Source: Lysobacterales bacterium CG02_land_8_20_14_3_00_62_12 (GTDB lineage Bacteria > Pseudomonadota > Gammaproteobacteria > Xanthomonadales > Ahniellaceae). From it: DNA of 24,586 nt. This document shows, in pieces, positions 23,300-24,586 of this stretch. The stretch lies in contig PEUI01000242.1 of assembly GCA_002785585.1 (NCBI GenBank), forward strand, positions 1 to 24,586, in the 5' to 3' direction. Positions within the stretch are counted from its first letter, which is position 1; every line of letters starts with the position of its first letter. The position numbers were made by a program, and so were the translations under genes. The notes under the pieces were generated by a model. That model ran no database searches. It had not been told where the DNA came from and worked only from the letters and a program-made list of their open reading frames with translations.

Positions 23300-23328
23300 T
23301 TGCCGCATGAATTACCTAGCCTTAATAG
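23300..23328 (+). promoter_or_regulatory. Predicted promoter of the plus-strand PAP2 gene
   Basis: TTGCCG (23300-23305), a 17-bp spacer and TAATAG (23323-23328) make a plausible sigma70 promoter about 65 bp before the start codon. A dyad GCCGATATATCACGGC (23281-23296) lies just upstream, between the divergent PAP2 genes. Confidence 0.35.
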
Positions 23329-23392
23329 TTGCGCGGCGCCAGCTGCTTATGCTGCCCGCCGCCTGACCGGAGTGACTTGTCGATGGTGATGT

Positions 23393-24064
23393 ATGGGTGA
23401 TGACCGCAACCGCAACCGCAACCATTGGCTGGCGCTGGTGCTGGTGCTTGGCGTCGCCAGCTGTGGCGTCGTTTTGGCGCGGTTTGGCCCGGCCGGGTTC
23501 GATCCGCCGTTATTGCTGTGGTTTCGTGACAGCGCCGACACTGGCCGGATTGCCGGGCCGGCCTGGCTGACCGAATTTTGGCTGGCGCTGACCCGGCTCG
23601 GCGACACCGGGCCGCGCTTGCTGGTCGCCAGCTTGCTGTTACTCGCGCTGTTGCGGTGGCGACGCTGGCAGAGCGCGCTGTTCAGCGCCGGTATTCTGCT
23701 CAGCGGCATCCTGTTGTCGGAGTTGCTCAAGGTCGTTGTGGGACGGGCACGACCGCAGTTGGTCACGCCACTGGATGCGGTCGGGTCACTCAGCTTTCCC
23801 AGTGGACACGCGCTGAATAGCAGCCTGTTTTATCTGACCGTGGCACTGCTGTTGGCGCCAGTGCTCAAGCAACGCGGCGCACGCTGGGCGTTGTATGCCG
23901 TGGCCGTTGGCCTGACGCTGGCGACCGGCGTATCGCGCATCGCGCTGGGCGTGCACTGGCCCAGCGACGTGCTCGCCAGTTGGATCCTCGCCGCCGCCTG
24001 GCTGTGGTTCTGGTTCGCACTGGCCCACAGGTTTTGGCCAAAAGCTCTGGTGCTCAGCCGATGA
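23393..24064 (+). CDS. PAP2 superfamily membrane phosphatase
   Basis: A 223-residue integral membrane phosphatase, with about six hydrophobic segments. Motifs are KVVVGRARP (K-x6-RP), SFPSGHALNSS and SRIALGVHWPSDV (SR-x5-H), all canonical. Members of this class (PgpB, YbjG, LpxE-like) dephosphorylate undecaprenyl pyrophosphate, phosphatidylglycerol phosphate or lipid A. The short Arg/Asn-rich N-terminus (GDDRNRNRNH) precedes the first helix. The ATG at 23393 has no strong ribosome site. The next gene, a glycosyltransferase, starts within or just after its stop, so they are likely an operon. Recycling of a lipid carrier used by that enzyme is a reasonable inference. Confidence 0.88.
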   Translation: MGDDRNRNRNHWLALVLVLGVASCGVVLARFGPAGFDPPLLLWFRDSADTGRIAGPAWLTEFWLALTRLGDTGPRLLVASLLLLALLRWRRWQSALFSAGILLSGILLSELLKVVVGRARPQLVTPLDAVGSLSFPSGHALNSSLFYLTVALLLAPVLKQRGARWALYAVAVGLTLATGVSRIALGVHWPSDVLASWILAAAWLWFWFALAHRFWPKALVLSR

Positions 24065-24117
24065 CGCCGCGACCCGGAGGGCCAACCGATGCGCCGGCCA
24101 ACCCATCAGGAAACCCC

Positions 24118-24586
24118 GTGAAGATTGCCTACGTGATCAATTCGCTCGAAGGCGGCGGCGTCGCCCTGCCGGTGCCGGCGGTGACCCGGGTGTTGCGCGA
24201 TGCCGGCGCCGAGGTGAAGGTGTTCGCGCTCACTCGGCGCGATGGACGGGCGCTGCCAGCGATGTTGGCCGATGGCCTGGAGGTGGCCGTGCGCGAGGGC
24301 GCCGATCACGACCATTGGGCGGCCGCGCGCTGGCTGGATCGCCAGTTGGCCTGCTACCAACCCAGTCATTTGTGGACCTCGCTCACCCGCTCCACCGTCA
24401 TTGGTTTGCTATTGGGCTGGCGCCGCCAGATTCCGCTGGTCTGTTGGCAACACAACGCCTACCTGCGGCCGACCGACTGGTGTCTGCTGCGGGCACTGCG
24501 AAAGCGTCCGGTGGTGTGGGTGGGCGATTCAGAGCGGGTCACCGCGTTGACCGCCCAACGCTTCGGCGTGGCCGCTGACCGACGGT
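24118..24586 (+). CDS. Glycosyltransferase, N-terminal part (runs off the window)
   Basis: About 156 codons are present, beginning MKIAYVINSLEGGGVALPVPAVTRVL, the typical opening of a GT-B-fold family 4 transferase (a glycine-rich loop after the first strand). WTSLTRSTVIG and VCWQHNAYLRPTDW near 95-125 resemble the acceptor-side domain, and VVWVGDSERVTALTAQRFGV fits the strand before the hinge. The sugar-binding C-terminal domain lies outside the window. GTG at 24118 has AGGAA five to six bases upstream and begins the homology; an in-frame ATG at 24061, overlapping the PAP2 stop as ATGA, would add 19 residues. It is likely translated with the upstream PAP2 gene. The sugar and acceptor are unknown. 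Confidence 0.7.
   Translation, partial: MKIAYVINSLEGGGVALPVPAVTRVLRDAGAEVKVFALTRRDGRALPAMLADGLEVAVREGADHDHWAAARWLDRQLACYQPSHLWTSLTRSTVIGLLLGWRRQIPLVCWQHNAYLRPTDWCLLRALRKRPVVWVGDSERVTALTAQRFGVAADRR

Overview
The window is about 24.6 kb of GC-rich, densely coding bacterial chromosome with no rRNA, tRNA, phage or transposase genes. Gene content points to a gammaproteobacterium, possibly near the Lysobacterales/Xanthomonadales. The supporting genes are a MetX-type homoserine acyltransferase joined to MetB, a Pseudomonas-like split class II ribonucleotide reductase (NrdJa + NrdJb), an AlgP/H1-like lysine-rich protein, YajQ, a TonB-dependent receptor, an E. coli-type fused TyrA and a FadI-type thiolase. 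The lineage is an inference from gene families only.

Layout. 1-4905 (mostly minus strand): fatty acid desaturase, metB and metX (ATGA overlap), then an EamA exporter. Upstream of metX a coherent control region can be read: a 24-bp perfect palindrome touching a TTGACT -35 box, a SAM-I (S-box) riboswitch and an intrinsic terminator. 5033-6445 (minus) is a DegP/DegQ-type periplasmic protease. 6446-7102 is a long intergenic region with two NrdR-box-like sites 32 bp apart and a foldable leader. 7103-11697 (plus): nrdJa, a hairpin-rich spacer, an H1-like gene, nrdJb and yajQ, so the two halves of one enzyme are separated by a DNA-binding-type gene. 11917-14184 (plus) is a TonB-dependent receptor. 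14395-16985 (minus) is an oligopeptide-type binding protein and one permease with no second permease or ATPases. 17153-18433 (plus) is a FadI-like thiolase. 18588-20656 (minus): rsmG, a C-terminal remnant of a DUF1501 protein, and bifunctional tyrA. 20852-24586: two paralogous thymidylate-kinase-like P-loop genes facing each other, two divergent PAP2 phosphatases and the start of a glycosyltransferase, together suggesting an envelope or lipid-linked glycan locus.

GTAG-headed inverted repeats (REP-like) of at least four sequence families lie between genes, one overlapping a stop codon. No complete novel system can be claimed. The best leads are the interrupted nrdJa/H1/nrdJb locus with its structured spacers, the convergent kinase-like paralogs beside PAP2 genes, and the stacked operator plus riboswitch control of metXB.
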